Of a stretch of DNA of 64,000 nt, positions 21,239-32,699 are shown piece after piece. The stretch covers positions 3,782,001 to 3,846,000 of the forward strand of contig CM065801.1 of NCBI GenBank assembly GCA_033398695.1, in the 5' to 3' direction. This DNA comes from Orobanche coerulescens (lineage: Eukaryota > Streptophyta > Magnoliopsida > Lamiales > Orobanchaceae). The first letter of the stretch is position 1, and the number at the start of each line of letters is the position of its first letter. The notes under the pieces are model-generated. The model saw only the letters and a list, made by a program, of their open reading frames with translations, made no database searches and was not told the DNA's origin. The position numbers and the translations under genes are program-made.

Positions 21239-23779
21239 TTAATTCGCCCTAAGGATGTTCAAAGCGGCAGACAGTATGTTCTTGAGGAAAACGTTGTATT
21301 CTTTCAGATTCTTGGCCAGCTGAACATCATCTCCTGTTTTATTCTCGGCTTTCTCCTCCAGATTGCTAGCGTTAAGCTGCGAATCACACACGTTGATATC
21401 GGTCATTGCAGCCTCGACGAACTTCTGAGCATCAGCATAGGCATTTGCTAGGACAGCATTGATTGCATCCTCAATTAGATCGTCGAGAGGATTGTATTGG
21501 TCCAAGCAATCGCTCAAAGCGGATTGAAGCAGAGGCGACAAGTCGGAAACTGTTACTTTCTTAATATCGACGGTAAGGTTAACTGCATGATCTTCTACAA
21601 ACCTGGGAAAATAAAAAACGCAAGGGAAATATAAATATTTATATATAGGAATTTTTAGGTACAATATGCTGAAGAGACAAACTTGTCGGCAATGTCGGAG
21701 GGAGGATTTCTTGGTACGGGGGCGACATTAAAATTTTTTCGACGCAACGACATTAAATTTTTTTAGATGAGTTATTAACGATAAAAATCACATTAAATAA
21801 ACGAATCCATATTAATACGTAAAACCATACTAACAGAACTCACAAAAATACATTCGTTTATAAAATTTGATTGACTACTTTTTCTTACTTTATGGCCAAT
21901 ATTTTTTAAATTACAAAATATAATAATAATAATTAAAAATATTGGGAGGGGGCCACAGCCCCTACCCGCCACCCCTTCTCCCTCCGCCTCTTGTCGGATG
22001 TCTCAGACTCTGAACAGTCCAACAATGATACTTTTCAGTATTATTATACGATGATACTTTTCAGTATTACCAATGATACAGTATTGTTGTAGATATGATT
22101 TCAAGAGAAAATTTTTTTAGAAAATTTCAGATTTTTAAATTAATTAGATTTCAAATAATGTTCGAATTCTGTATACAAATTGTCTGATCTTTTAAAATAA
22201 TTTGTTAATTACTTTTAGATTTGTAAGACTAAATTTTATATTTATAATAATTCCAGAACTTTATGGGGCCGGCTTAAGTAAATTAAGTAGAGTTTAGGTT
22301 TACAAGAGCTTATAATTCATGTTTAAGTTAAAGGTCTGAAAACTATTTTTTTTTTAAAAAAAAAAATCTTAAAAATAATTCACGTAAGTTACAGAAAATT
22401 TCGTTCATTGCCCTTAAAGAAAATTCTCCTAATAACAGATATTTAAACCATTTAACTTTCAAAATTAAATTTCAGAATTTTTAGGAAACAAAATAGATAT
22501 TTTGGTTAAAAATAACATAAAAGTTCGATTCGTATTTCTCACATAATCTAGTACTTTCAGCATTATTTTTAGATTGTTCTTATAACTTGAGTTTAAATTA
22601 TAGATAATTATTTTCAAATTTTTAGAGAGAATAATATTTATCTTGCTTATTGGAAAAATATAATAGTGAATTGCTCTTTTTATTTAGTGCAGGGGTTATA
22701 GTAATAGTATAGTATAATTTTCCAAGTTCATTAGTAAAACGCTTTTCACACAGTCCAGGGCTTAAAGCATTTTACCATTTAATAAAATATACTATTGTAT
22801 TTTGGACTGAAATTCATTAACATTCTAAATTTTGGTATTGAGAATATTAGGAATTGAAAATATTATGAATAGTAAGAATTCTCGTTTGTTATAAAATCAA
22901 GAGTTCGTTATTTTTTATTATAAATGTTAAATTATGTCCGTAAATGGATGATATTGTAATTTTATATTGTATTTAGTTGTATTTATTCAAATATATATAT
23001 ATATATAAATAGAGTAGAATAATAACTGTCTGATGATTAAAGAAAAACATGAATAAAATAAATCTAAGATAAAATAAACCGTATGAGCATAGATAAATGT
23101 AAACAAAATAAATATAAATTAGAGATTAAAGATTTAGAGAATGATGCCAATAGTTAATATCATAATCCCTGTAAAAAAGACAAAATCCCTCGCCACAGTG
23201 CTCCCAACCCCAGCCCGATACCCAACAATATGAATATAAGAATTCAAGTAGCCTGGTGAATATTTAGTGGCAGATGCATGTTGGGGCACGATGGTACAGG
23301 TGCACCACAAAGTTTATCAAAACACTGTCGTTTTGATGCTGTTTCGATTGAAACGATGTCGTTTTTTTGGCAAAAAGTTTATCAAAATGCCGTCGTTTTG
23401 ACGCCGTTTCGATTGAAACGACGTCATTTTTTGCCGTCCGTTGGTACGTCGGCGCACGAGTAGTTTTCGGATGCTGGATCCGCCAACGTGAATACCCAGC
23501 GTTAAATGATATCCCTTAATTGTACCTGAGGGTGAAAAAAGCGAGGCCATTCGCATCAGCTTTCTGATGCGGCGGCGCAGACTGCAGGGTGGAAATGCAC
23601 TCCGACTCAAAATCCCCAACGCCACGGCATGCGGTTTGGATCAGAGGGTCGCCGGACGGCGTGGATGCTTTGTTGTCATTGCGGATCTGGAGGCGGAGGA
23701 GGGGCCGATCGGCGGCTATCGAACCGGCGAAGAGACTGAGGGCTACGAGGACCGTCGATAGGAAAAACCTGCACGACAT
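21239..23779 (-). CDS. Pectin methylesterase/invertase inhibitor-like protein (exons 23779-23526 and 21602-21239)
   Basis: Predicted 205-residue secreted PMEI-family protein. Such proteins bind pectin methylesterases or invertases one-to-one in the apoplast. Exon 1 starts at an ATG (23779) with a signal peptide (about 1-23, ending SIAA). The donor CTCAG|GTACAA and acceptor TTCCCAG|G join within an arginine codon (R85) and keep the frame. Four conserved cysteines are at 51, 61, 117 and 157, as expected for the two disulfides. The LSDCLDQY motif (114-121) is the family signature; a helical C-terminal half follows. Which target it inhibits cannot be told from sequence. The gene is convergent with the pectinesterase, 876 bp away. 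The intron is large (1923 bp) and carries repeats. Confidence 0.85.
21603..23525 (-). other. Intron of the PMEI-like gene, 1923 bp
   Basis: Minus-strand GTACAA donor at 23525 and TTTTCCCAG acceptor ending at 21603. Mostly AT-rich. It includes a 65-bp tandem duplication at 23312-23440 and no internal coding sequence. Confidence 0.85.
23312..23440. repeat. Two tandem 65-bp repeats in the PMEI intron
   Basis: GTTTATCAAAA..TGTCGTTTTGA..CTGTTTCGATTGAAACGA..TCGTTTTTTGG occurs twice head to tail (23312-23376 and 23377-about 23440). Each unit holds the inverted pair GTTTCGATTGAAAC. Confidence 0.9.
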
Positions 23780-25182
23780 TGCTGAAGATGTTTTCGTTTT
23801 CCCTTTCTTCTATTCCTTGTACGGTGAGGATGACGATACGAAGAGGAAGGGGGGAGGGGGGAATAAAAAATCCTGCGTGGGAATTTGATTGCTTGAAATT
23901 CAATGGCTGCAAATTGTTTGGTCTCCATGAAAAAAGGGTTACGCATCAGACGGCGAACAGTTTTTCAGGGGAGTAAGCTGATCCGCTGGAAATGGTAAGA
24001 CCCTGTTTGTTTAGACGTTATATTATGGATTGGACTTCATGATATTATATATTTTTTTTTCTTCTTTTACTAGGAAGAGGAGGATTGCCCCGTCATGAGT
24101 ACTCCCTAGAGGCTCGACCTCACCCTCGATTTAGAGGTAAGTTTTCCAACGATCTGTCGCTCGCCATGGTCACAGGTTATGGCCCACACTTACCTGGCGG
24201 TTAAGGTTAAAGGTTTAAATCCTGGACATTGCACCTTCATGATATAATATTAATCGTAAACAATATATATATATAGATAGATTTTTCTGCCGTGAATTGA
24301 GAATAAATCTGAATCATTGATCTGTGTGATGTACGATCCAGATTGACTTATGCATGCAATATATACATTTCGTGCATCAAACTTGCAATGTATAAAAACT
24401 CCGATATATATTTATGTTATATCTATATATTTATCTCTTATATATTTTATGAGTATGATATTTCGTGAACCTGGATCCACTTGCCCGATTTGTGATATAT
24501 ATATATAATGATTTTTATGAAATTGTGGTTTAAATTAAGAAATAAAAATAAATTTGAATAGTATAATACCCAAAAAAAAGGGTTCATTAATATATCCCCC
24601 TGATTCACAAACTATAAAGCAAAACCCATTTGAAATTGAGTTTATAATATGACTTGGCAGTTAAATTTGCAATTAAGTTAATGATACCTAGTTGAATTAT
24701 ATCATATGTAATTTTATGATTTTCAAGAGTATTTCATGTAATAGGACCTACTAAGACACCATTTGATATTGCTTAATTTAAAAAATAAAAGAATCATTTT
24801 TATGAACTTTTAAATTTGATATTCTTGGGTAGATAAAGAGAAAAGAATTTTTTTTTTTAGAATTTACAATTCAAGGGCAACAGATTTTTGAAGCAGTATT
24901 AAGGTTGCTTTCAGAAACTGTTGTCATGAAAAACACTAAGAATAACATTTTATACCTTGAAAGCATTTTAAACAATAATATTCACCGACACAAATTTATT
25001 CAATTTCCAACTGATTATTTTCATGTCATAGTTGCGGTAGATTTTCTTTTTTTAGGTTATAGCAATACCAAATAAGACCAAATAGCGAATCCATTATATT
25101 GCCCAAATTTTTGTTCCTATTTCTCTAACTACCCACCTTTTGCTTTTTGTTTTCAAATTCATCCAAATGTGAACCCGGTGGA
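23780..25182. other. AT-rich intergenic region without recognised gene
   Basis: Presumed promoter of the PMEI-like gene at its left end. A moderately GC-rich patch at about 24075-24235 includes GGTTTAAATCC, weakly like a tRNA B box, but no convincing SINE is seen. Confidence 0.4.
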
Positions 25183-25184
25183 TG

Positions 25185-25220
<36 letters not shown>

Positions 25221-25631
25221 TTATCCCCCTTAATTTAATGTGGAAGGGGGATTTAATTGTAACTTTTAATTGTAAATATATGAAGAGACTATTTTAATTG
25301 TAACTTTTAATGTAAATAAACTAATTTAAATACAAAAGTTATGATAAACATCACAATGCAAATGCATCTTCTAATACAATCGGTGCATCACACGGGTTGA
25401 ATAAACCAAAAACAACCCCGGAGCAACATACGGGTTAGTAAAGCCTCATTTCATATAACTAATTACATAGACTAAAATAAAAGGACAATAACAATAAAAA
25501 AACATATAAACTTCTCTAAAAGACATTTAAATTCTGTCATCTGGTCATTCAACCGTCTGCCCCAACATTACGTACAAAACACGTAGATATTCAACCAAAG
25601 ACCGTGCATCGCACGGGTTGGATAATGCCTC
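25183..25631 (+). mobile_element. Helitron-like non-autonomous repeat, copy A
   Basis: Starts at an (AT)n run (25185-25219). It is homologous, in reverse orientation, to about 57383-58160, and more distantly to 60830-61313. The right end bears the hairpin sequence CCGTGCATCGCACGGG at about 25601-25616, and TGCATCACACGGGTTGAATA appears internally. The related copy C ends hairpin-CTAG|T, the Helitron 3' terminus. Copy A does not show a clean CTRR end. Confidence 0.55.
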
Positions 25632-26199
25632 GTTACACTTTAACTTTGATCATATTAAAATTAACAAATCTTATTTTTAGTAAATTTTATAGTATTAATA
25701 TGTACATTATCTTTCTTAATAATAAATTAAGCATTGCTAAATAAATAATTAATATTAATGTAAACGGAAATATAATTATTTTTTGAATATATTTAATTCT
25801 AATTAAATCATAATCATAAATTTCTTTTGAAAAATTTAGAAATAAAAAATTGTTTTAATTATTTGGTGGAACTAGTTTGTAATATTGAGCGATTTACATC
25901 CGAATACCTTTTTATATGGCGAAAAGTGAATCTAAAAAGTCAATTTTTCAGATGATGTCACATGAGAGAGAGTACTGATATTCAGTATTTGTCCCTTTAT
26001 TGTTTCTTTTTGTTTTAATCTATTTATTTTTGGCCACACGTGGTAACACATTCTAGACCTCATTGTAATATATATATATATATATAACACTTTTGGACTT
26101 CAGTATAATAAATTTTCAAACTTTCAAGTAGCCGTTATTTTTAAATTTCACGAGACAACTTATTTTTCAAAATCCCAACACATCCTTGCCCAAATCTGG

Positions 26200-26580
26200 C
26201 CCGATTTTTTTTTCTAGAAAAAATTTTTTTTCAAAAAAAAAAAAGTATTTTCTGGGTAAAATATATTATTTTTTCGAAAAATAAAAAAAAAATATTTTCT
26301 GGAAAAAAATATCTTTTCGAAAACATTATTTTATGGAAAAAAATTTTCGAAAAATTCAAAAAAAAATTCTGGGAAAAAGAGAATTTTTTTCGGGAAAAAA
26401 ACTAGTTTTGGCAAAAAAATATATTTTTTCGAAAAAATAAAAAATATTTTAGGGAAAAAAAATAGTTTTTGCAAAAAAAAATTTTTCGAAAAAATAAAAA
26501 AATTATTTTCTTGAAAAATTAAATTATTTTTTGAAAATAAAATATTATTTTTTGAAAAAAAATTATTTTCTAAAATCGGG
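26200..26580. repeat. AT-rich minisatellite-like array
   Basis: Degenerate units of roughly 50-60 bp contain TTTTTCGAAAAAATAAAAAA, TATTTTCTGGGAAAAAAA and TAGTTTTGGCAAAAAAA. Strong purine/pyrimidine asymmetry. No gene; the reading frame on the minus strand is a product of the composition. Confidence 0.75.
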
Positions 26581-26636
26581 TTGAGAGAGAAAAGGGAGAA
26601 AGGGAAATGGATTGCAAAATACAAAAACTAGGTTAT

Positions 26637-26799
26637 TGTGATAAACTAGAGAGATTGAGAGAATAGAGAAGAGAATGAGAATTCAATGTATTCAATATGA
26701 GGGCTAAAGGCCTCTATTTTTACAAGTGGGGAACCATGGATTTAGGGTAGATATATTGGTCAACACACTAAGATATATCTAAAAGATAGATTTACAACA
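26637..26799 (-). repeat. 3' LTR of the minus-strand Copia element
   Basis: 163 bp, plus-strand TGTGATAAAC to TTACAACA. Differs from 32316-32478 at a dozen or so positions by eye. Confidence 0.95.
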
Positions 26800-26924
26800 C
26801 TTCTCCTTGATTGACCAATTCCTAAAACAAAAATGTTGCCTCATTAAAACCTTGCTAGAAAAACCCAATGGGACAAAAACTAGTCGAAGGAAAAAGAGTA
26901 CAACTGCTTCCTCTGATGTTAAGA

Positions 26925-27320
26925 TCAGTGTAGATCTTTGAGTCGGCGCATGCCGATCTTGTGTATCAACTTTCTGAATGTTGATGTCGGTAATGCCTTG
27001 GTGAATAAGTCCGCCAGATTTTCACTTGAGCGAATTTGTTGAACGTTGATATGGCCATCCTTGTGAAAATCGTGAATGTAGAAGAGCTTGGGAGAAATAT
27101 GCTTCGTCCTATCACCTTTGATGTATCCTTCCTTGAGTTGCGCGATGCAAGCAGCATTGTCTTCATACAAAACAGTTGGGTTGTCCTTTGATGAAGCTAA
27201 TCCGCATGACTCTTGGATGTGACTTGTCATATCTCTCAACCATACACACTCGCGACTTGCCTCGTGGATTGCAATGATTTCAGAATGATTTGAGGATGTT
27301 GCGGTTAAGGTTTGCTTCAC
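26925..27320 (-). pseudogene. pol: RNase H of the minus-strand Copia element
   Basis: Shows the RNase H segments SSNHSEIIAIHEASRECVWL and YEDNAACIAQLKEG and the C-terminal LFTKALP motif. It ends close to the purine tract beside the LTR. Confidence 0.85.
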
Positions 27321-27735
27321 CGACTTTCAAGATATAGCAGTTCCCCCACATGTGAAAACGTAGCCAGTTTGGGACTTGGCTTGATGTGGATCGGATAAAT
27401 ATCCGGCATCCGAATACCCCTCTAGAGTGTTATCAGAATTTTCTGGATAATCCAAGATCAATGGTACCCTTTAGAAATGTAGAATGTGTTTAACACCATT
27501 CCAATGTCTCAAAGTGGGTTCAGAGCTAAATCTTGCGAGAAGACTGAAAAAGCAATATTCGATCTATTATTATTAGCCAGATAAATCAACGCTCCAATTG
27601 CACTTAGATACGGTATTTCAGGACTAATTATCGTTTCACCTTTTTAAATAGGTCGAAATGGATCTTTCTTTGTATCAAGAGATCTAACGACCATAGGTGA
27701 TGTTAATGGATGTGCATTATCCATGTAAAAGTGTT

Positions 27736-28464
27736 TTAACATTTTTTCTGTATATGTGGATTGGTGAATAAACCTCCACGGATACGTTCAATTTGCAAAC
27801 CAAGACAAAATTTTGTCTTTCCCAAACCTTTCATCTCAAATTCTTTCTTTAAATATGTAGCAGTTTTGTCAAGCTCTTCATGAGTCCCAATTAAGTTTAA
27901 ATCATCAACATAAACTGCTATGATTGTGAATCCCCTTTTGGCTTTCTTAATGAAAACACAAGGGCAGATAATATGGTTCTTATATCCTTCTTTCAAAAGA
28001 TACTCGATCAATCTATTATACCACATACGCCTAGACTGTTTCAGCTCATACAACGATTTTTGCAATTTAATTGAATACATACTTTTAGGTCTTGACTGCA
28101 ATTCCCCAGGCATTTTAAATCCTTCGGGAATTTTCATATAAATGTCATTATTTAATGATCCATAGAGATAAGCAGTCACTACATCCATAAGGCGCATATC
28201 AAGCCTTTGTGACACGGCCGGACTAATCAAGAATCTGAAAGTATTCGCATCCATTACGGGAGAGTATGTTTCCTCATAATCAATTCCTGGTCTTTGAGAG
28301 AAACCTTGAGCTACGAGTCTTGCTCTATATCTCGTAACTTCATTTTTATCGTTTCTCTTTCTAACAAAGATCCATCTGTATCCCACAGGAATTTCAGATT
28401 CCGGAGTTAGGAATACAGGTCCAAAAACTTTCCGGTTATCACAGGAATTTAATTCACTTTCCAT
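27736..28464 (-). pseudogene. pol: Reverse transcriptase of the minus-strand Copia element
   Basis: Contains RYRARLVAQGFSQRPGIDYE, the LMDVVTAYLYGSL segment and an intact YVDDLNLIG catalytic box. The frame is lost at 27736. Downstream sequence to about 27480 still resembles the connection region in pieces. Confidence 0.88.
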
Positions 28465-28737
28465 AGCTTCTTTCCACTTTGGCCATTCAATTCTCCATTT
28501 TAATTCTGCAACGGATTGTGGTTCAGGATCCTCATCTAAAACTTGAAGAGCTATATGAAAGGCAAATATATCATTAACAATAACATTTTCTCTCTTCAGT
28601 ATCTGATTAGAATTTAAGTAATTTATTGAGATCTCATGATTTTCAAATACTTGTAATTCTTCAGGAATTACATCACTTCCATTTGTGTGATTATCATTTT
28701 CATCATTGATTGGTTTCCATCTTGCCCCTTTCTTTTT

Positions 28738-29640
28738 CTAGGCATAATCTTTGGAACCAAGTGGTCGACCACGTTTTGGACGAATTTTAGACTCATTTGC
28801 TGCCAAAGCTATTTGTCCTTTAGGGACATCAATTTTAGCTGGAGTGTTTGCAGCCTGTATGTGAGATTGTGTCACTTTTCTTGTATCTACGAAAGCATCA
28901 GGAATTTGATTTGCAATCTTTTGCAAGTGAATGATCTTTTCAACTTCTTGTTCACATTGATTAGTTCTAGAATCAAAATGTGACAAGTTTTTCTCATTCC
29001 AAGATATTTCCTTGTGCTTTTCGGGATGTAGATTTATTCCTAATGTTGGAAATGTCATTTTATCAAAATGACAATTTGCAAATCGCGCAGTAGATAAATC
29101 ACCCGTTAAGGGTTCAATATACCTTATGATTGATGGTGAATCAAATCCAACATATATCCCAAGTCTTCGTTGGGGACCCATTTTTGTTCGTTGTGGGGGA
29201 GCAATTGGGACTTGAACCGCGCAACCAAAAGTTCGTAAGTGAGAAACATCAGGTTCTCGGCCAAAAATAATCTGCATTGGGGAGTATTCATGATTGGCAG
29301 ATGGCCTTATGCAAACTAATGTTGCAGCACGTAATATGGCATGACCCTAAGCAGTAGTTGAGAGTTTTGACTTCATTAGTAATGGTCTAGCAATGATTTG
29401 AAGACGTTTAATAAATGATTCAGCTAAACCATTTTGAGTATGGACATGAGCTACAGAATGTTCAATCTCAATTCCAATAGCTATACAATAGTTTTGAAAT
29501 GCTTGAGAAGTAAATTCACTAGCATTATCAAGACGAATTCTTTTAATTGAATTGTCTGGAAATTGAGCTCTTAACTTGATGATTTGAGCAAGTAGTCTTA
29601 CAAATGCTGCATTTCTAGTAGAAAGCAGGCATACGTGTGA
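28738..29640 (-). pseudogene. pol: Integrase core and C-terminal part of the minus-strand Copia element
   Basis: The 29640-29280 stretch holds the remaining integrase core (RLDNASEF, HTQNGLAESF) but has another in-frame stop near 29350. 29277-28738 encodes the integrase C-terminal and linker region (MQIIFGREPDVSHLRTFGCA, RRLGIYVGFDSPSIIRYIEP, RFANCHFDK). Inactive by nonsense mutations. Confidence 0.82.
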
Positions 29641-30365
29641 CTATCTAGAAGAAGCATCGATCAATACCATAAAATATTGAAAAGGTCCACTATGTGGATC
29701 TATAGGTCCACAAATATCTCCTTGAATTCTTTCTAAGAAATATGGAGTTTGATTATTAACCTTCGTATATGAAGGTCTAATGATTAACTTGCCTTGCGCA
29801 CAAGCTTCACATGGGAATTCATTTGTAGAAAGAATCTTTTGGTTCTTTATGTTGTGCCCATATGAATTGTTTATTATCCGGCGCATCATAGTTGCTACAG
29901 GATGTCCAAATCTATCATGCCAAAGCATAAAGCTTTTTGTGTCATTGAAATTTATGTTCACGACATAGTTTGTCTCAATTGCTTTTATGAATGTATAATA
30001 CATTCCAGAAGGCAGTGTTGCTAATTTTTCCTTTGTCAGCTTATAGCCTGAAACAAAAGAGTTTATGTAAAGAAATTTAATGCTACCTTCCGCAATTGTC
30101 TCGATGTGGTATCCATTATTGCGGATATCCTTGAAACTTAGTAAGTTCCTTTTAGACTTACTAGAATACAGGGCATTTCAATGTCTAATTTAGTATCACT
30201 TGGTAAAATGACACAAGCTCTTCCGGAGCCTTCAATAATGTTTGATGCACCTGATATTGTGTTAACATTATCCTCAGCTAATGTCAACTTAAGAAAATAT
30301 TTTTTCTTTTTAAGAATGGTGTGTGTAGTGGCACTATCAGCAAGACAAATATCACAAGATTCCAT
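29641..30365 (-). pseudogene. pol: Protease and integrase N-terminus of the minus-strand Copia element
   Basis: 30365-30138 encodes an aspartic protease segment with D-S-A-T-T. 30003-29641 encodes the GAG-pre-integrase zinc finger (LWHDRFGHP, CEACAQGK) and the first integrase acid (GDICGPI). The frame ends at a TAG at 29644-29642 that replaces a conserved Trp codon after LIDASSR; sequence beyond it still matches integrase in the same frame. Confidence 0.85.
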
Positions 30366-30527
30366 TTAATTTTCTGGAATATATTTTGAAAAAGAAGATC
30401 AATTTTTATTGCATAAGAATTTGAATGAAAGATAATCAGATGTTTTTAAACAGAAAAACAATCATGTGAAAGTAAATAATAGAAATAAGCAATATTTTCT
30501 TATCAACTAGGAATAAAAGATAAAGGA

Positions 30528-31520
30528 TTAAACAATGTCCATATTATTGTCTTCAAGCACACCACCACCGATCAACTGATCCATATTTTCTCCACTCGGG
30601 TCATCAAAGAAGTCGGAGATATCTAGGTGAGTTGTGTCAATTAGACCGTCAAATTCGACATTATTTAACTTTTTCTTGCCTTTTCCTTTGATCGAATCTT
30701 GATATAGATCCACAAGGTGTTTTGCAGTTCGGCAAGTACGTTCCCAATGACCCGTCATGCCACACCTTTGGCATTCAACTTCCTTTTTGGATGGTTTGTG
30801 CTCGTTGGATGCTTTATGCCTTTTGTTGCTTGAGGTTGTATCATTCGGTTTACCGCGTCCACGGCCGCGACCATATCCACGATCACGTCCACGTCCACGT
30901 TCATTATGGTTGAAAGTTGCATTGGCTTCAGGCAATGCAGTGGAACCGGTGGGGCGGAGTTCGTGATTTTTCAAGAGCAACTCATTATTTTGCTCGGCAA
31001 CCAATAAACAAGATATTAGTTCAGAGTACTTTTTGAAACCGCGCTCCCTATATTGTTGCTGTAACAGCACATTAGAAGCATGAAAAGTGGAGAAAGTTTT
31101 CTCAAATATATCAGAATCATTGATATTCTCTCCACAAAGTTCCAGTTTAGAAGTAATTCTAGATAATTCAGAATTATAAGCACTCACAGACTTAAAGTCT
31201 TGCAGTCTAAGGTGCATCCACTCGTGACGAGCTTTAGGAAGGACGACAGTCTTTTGATGATCAAACCTTTCTTTTAGGTTCGCCCACAACTCACTTGGAT
31301 CTTTGACAGTCAAATATTTTGTCTTTAGGTCATCATGAAGGTGATGACGAAGAAAAATTAGTGCCTTAGCGCGATCCTGTTCGGATGCTTTGTTTCCTTC
31401 TTTTATTGCATCTCCTAAACCCCTTGAGATCAGGTGAACATCAACATCAATAGTCCATGACATGTAATTCTTGCCCGAGATGTCAAGGGCGATGAACTCA
31501 AGTTTGGCTATATTTGCCAT
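30528..31520 (-). pseudogene. gag: Gag of the minus-strand Copia element
   Basis: The frame from the ATG at 31520 gives about 330 residues with an intact Copia Gag layout. The N-terminus is MANIAKLEFIALDISGKNYM, followed by a UBN2 helical domain (LWANLKERFDHQ, EWMHLRLQDFKS). Then come a basic RGR-rich stretch (about 220-240) and an intact CCHC knuckle, CQRCGMTGHWERTC. The longer frame to 31562 starts with TTG. It is the best preserved gene of the element and may still be translatable, but a stop separates it from protease, so the normal Gag-Pol fusion is lost. Confidence 0.88.
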
Positions 31521-31562
31521 TCGTGAAATTCTGCACAAAAGAATCAAGGATATGTTATCCAA

Positions 31563-32315
31563 TTGTTTAATTTAGTTGCTCTAGTTAGAGCATGTAATAT
31601 TCTTCAGAAATATTATTTGTGCTACTTTAATAGTATCATTTAAGATCTTGAATGTAATATTCTTCAGGAATATTACTTGTGCTACTTTAATAGCATCAAT
31701 TTAAGATCTTGAATGTAATATTATTCAGGAATACTACTTATGCTACTCGAATAGCATCAATATTGTCAAGATTACATAATGAATCATGAAGAATAAACGA
31801 GAATTATACATGATATATTAAAGCAGATAAAAACATTAATATAAGAATATTCTCGTAACACTAATATCATTATACCAAGTCAATATTAAAGTATGAATAT
31901 AACAAAATTTTGTGCAATTAACAAATATTTTTTTTTGAACTCCAACAATATTTTTCTATTGTCCAAAATCCTTATAATTCATGCACCTCGGTATTTGAGT
32001 AAACTCATGCGAACTGAAGCATGAAAACCACAATATCGATTTTTCAAAAATAATAATTGAAATATTCTCAGCATGTGATAAACCACAGTATTCATTTTTT
32101 TTAATAATATTGTATCAATCGAAGATTAATAAAAAGAGAAAACATGAAAGTTTTTGTGAAATCAAATAGAGATGAAGTTATTTAATTAACTACACTCTTA
32201 TATGATTCACAACGATATAGGCACAGAGGTTTAAGAAGAAACTACCTTCTTCGATCGAAGGGATCGAATGGGGAATAATTGGAGAAGAACTATCGTGCTG
32301 ATCGTGCTGATAACA
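31563..32315 (-). other. Leader of the minus-strand Copia element
   Basis: Between the 5' LTR and gag. AT-rich; contains three diverged direct repeats of about 67 bp around AATATTCTTCAGGAATATTAC at about 31590-31760. No coding sequence. Confidence 0.7.
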
Positions 32316-32478
32316 TGTGATAAACTAGAGAGATTGAGAGAATAGAGAAGATAGTGAGAATTCAATGTATTCACTATGAGGGCTAAATGCCTCTATTTAT
32401 ACAAGTGGAGAGCTAGGATATTAGGGTAAATATCTTGGTCAACACGCTAAGATATATCTAAAAGATATATTTACAACA
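32316..32478 (-). repeat. 5' LTR of the minus-strand Copia element
   Basis: 163 bp, same termini as the partner; preceded on the plus strand by ATCGTGCTGATAAC, the primer region in reverse. Confidence 0.95.
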
Positions 32479-32699
32479 GTTATTTGTTTAATCTGAAATA
32501 TATTTAAAAGAAATGTTTTATTTAAGTAAATAGAGGGGTATTTTCGTCTTTTTAATGGAAATCAACACCAAGTCAAATTTTCGTCCTTAACTGTAATTTA
32601 TGAAACAATAGGAACTAAACTATAAACAGGCGATCTAATAAGCTAGTTGGACGTATATCTCCTTTTAATAGATGGTGGGACTCATTTTAGTGTATTTAA

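Larger units (their letters stand above)
26637..32478 (-). mobile_element. Complete Copia retrotransposon with 163-bp LTRs, mutated
   Basis: Equal-length LTRs (26637-26799 and 32316-32478, 163 bp each) are flanked by GTTAT (26632-26636 and 32479-32483). On the minus strand the order is leader, gag, protease, integrase, reverse transcriptase, RNase H, purine tract. The 5842-bp length and short LTRs fit the Ale/Retrofit side of Copia (inference). The primer region beside the right LTR reads GTTATCAGCACGAT rather than the common TGGTATCAGAGC. Stops and frameshifts break pol into six pieces, so it cannot be autonomous. The 26800-26900 interval includes the purine tract CAAGGAGAAG beside the left LTR. 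Confidence 0.95.

Noticed and set aside
21603..21664. Uninterrupted extension of PMEI exon 2 upstream of the splice acceptor
   Set aside because: It opens with TTG, is AT-rich intron, and the canonical acceptor at 21603 joins exon 1 in frame.
24075..24235. Possible tRNA-derived SINE head
   Set aside because: Only a weak B-box-like word; no A box, tail or duplication identified.
26331..26624. Phe/Lys-rich minus frame
   Set aside because: Product of the AT-rich minisatellite.
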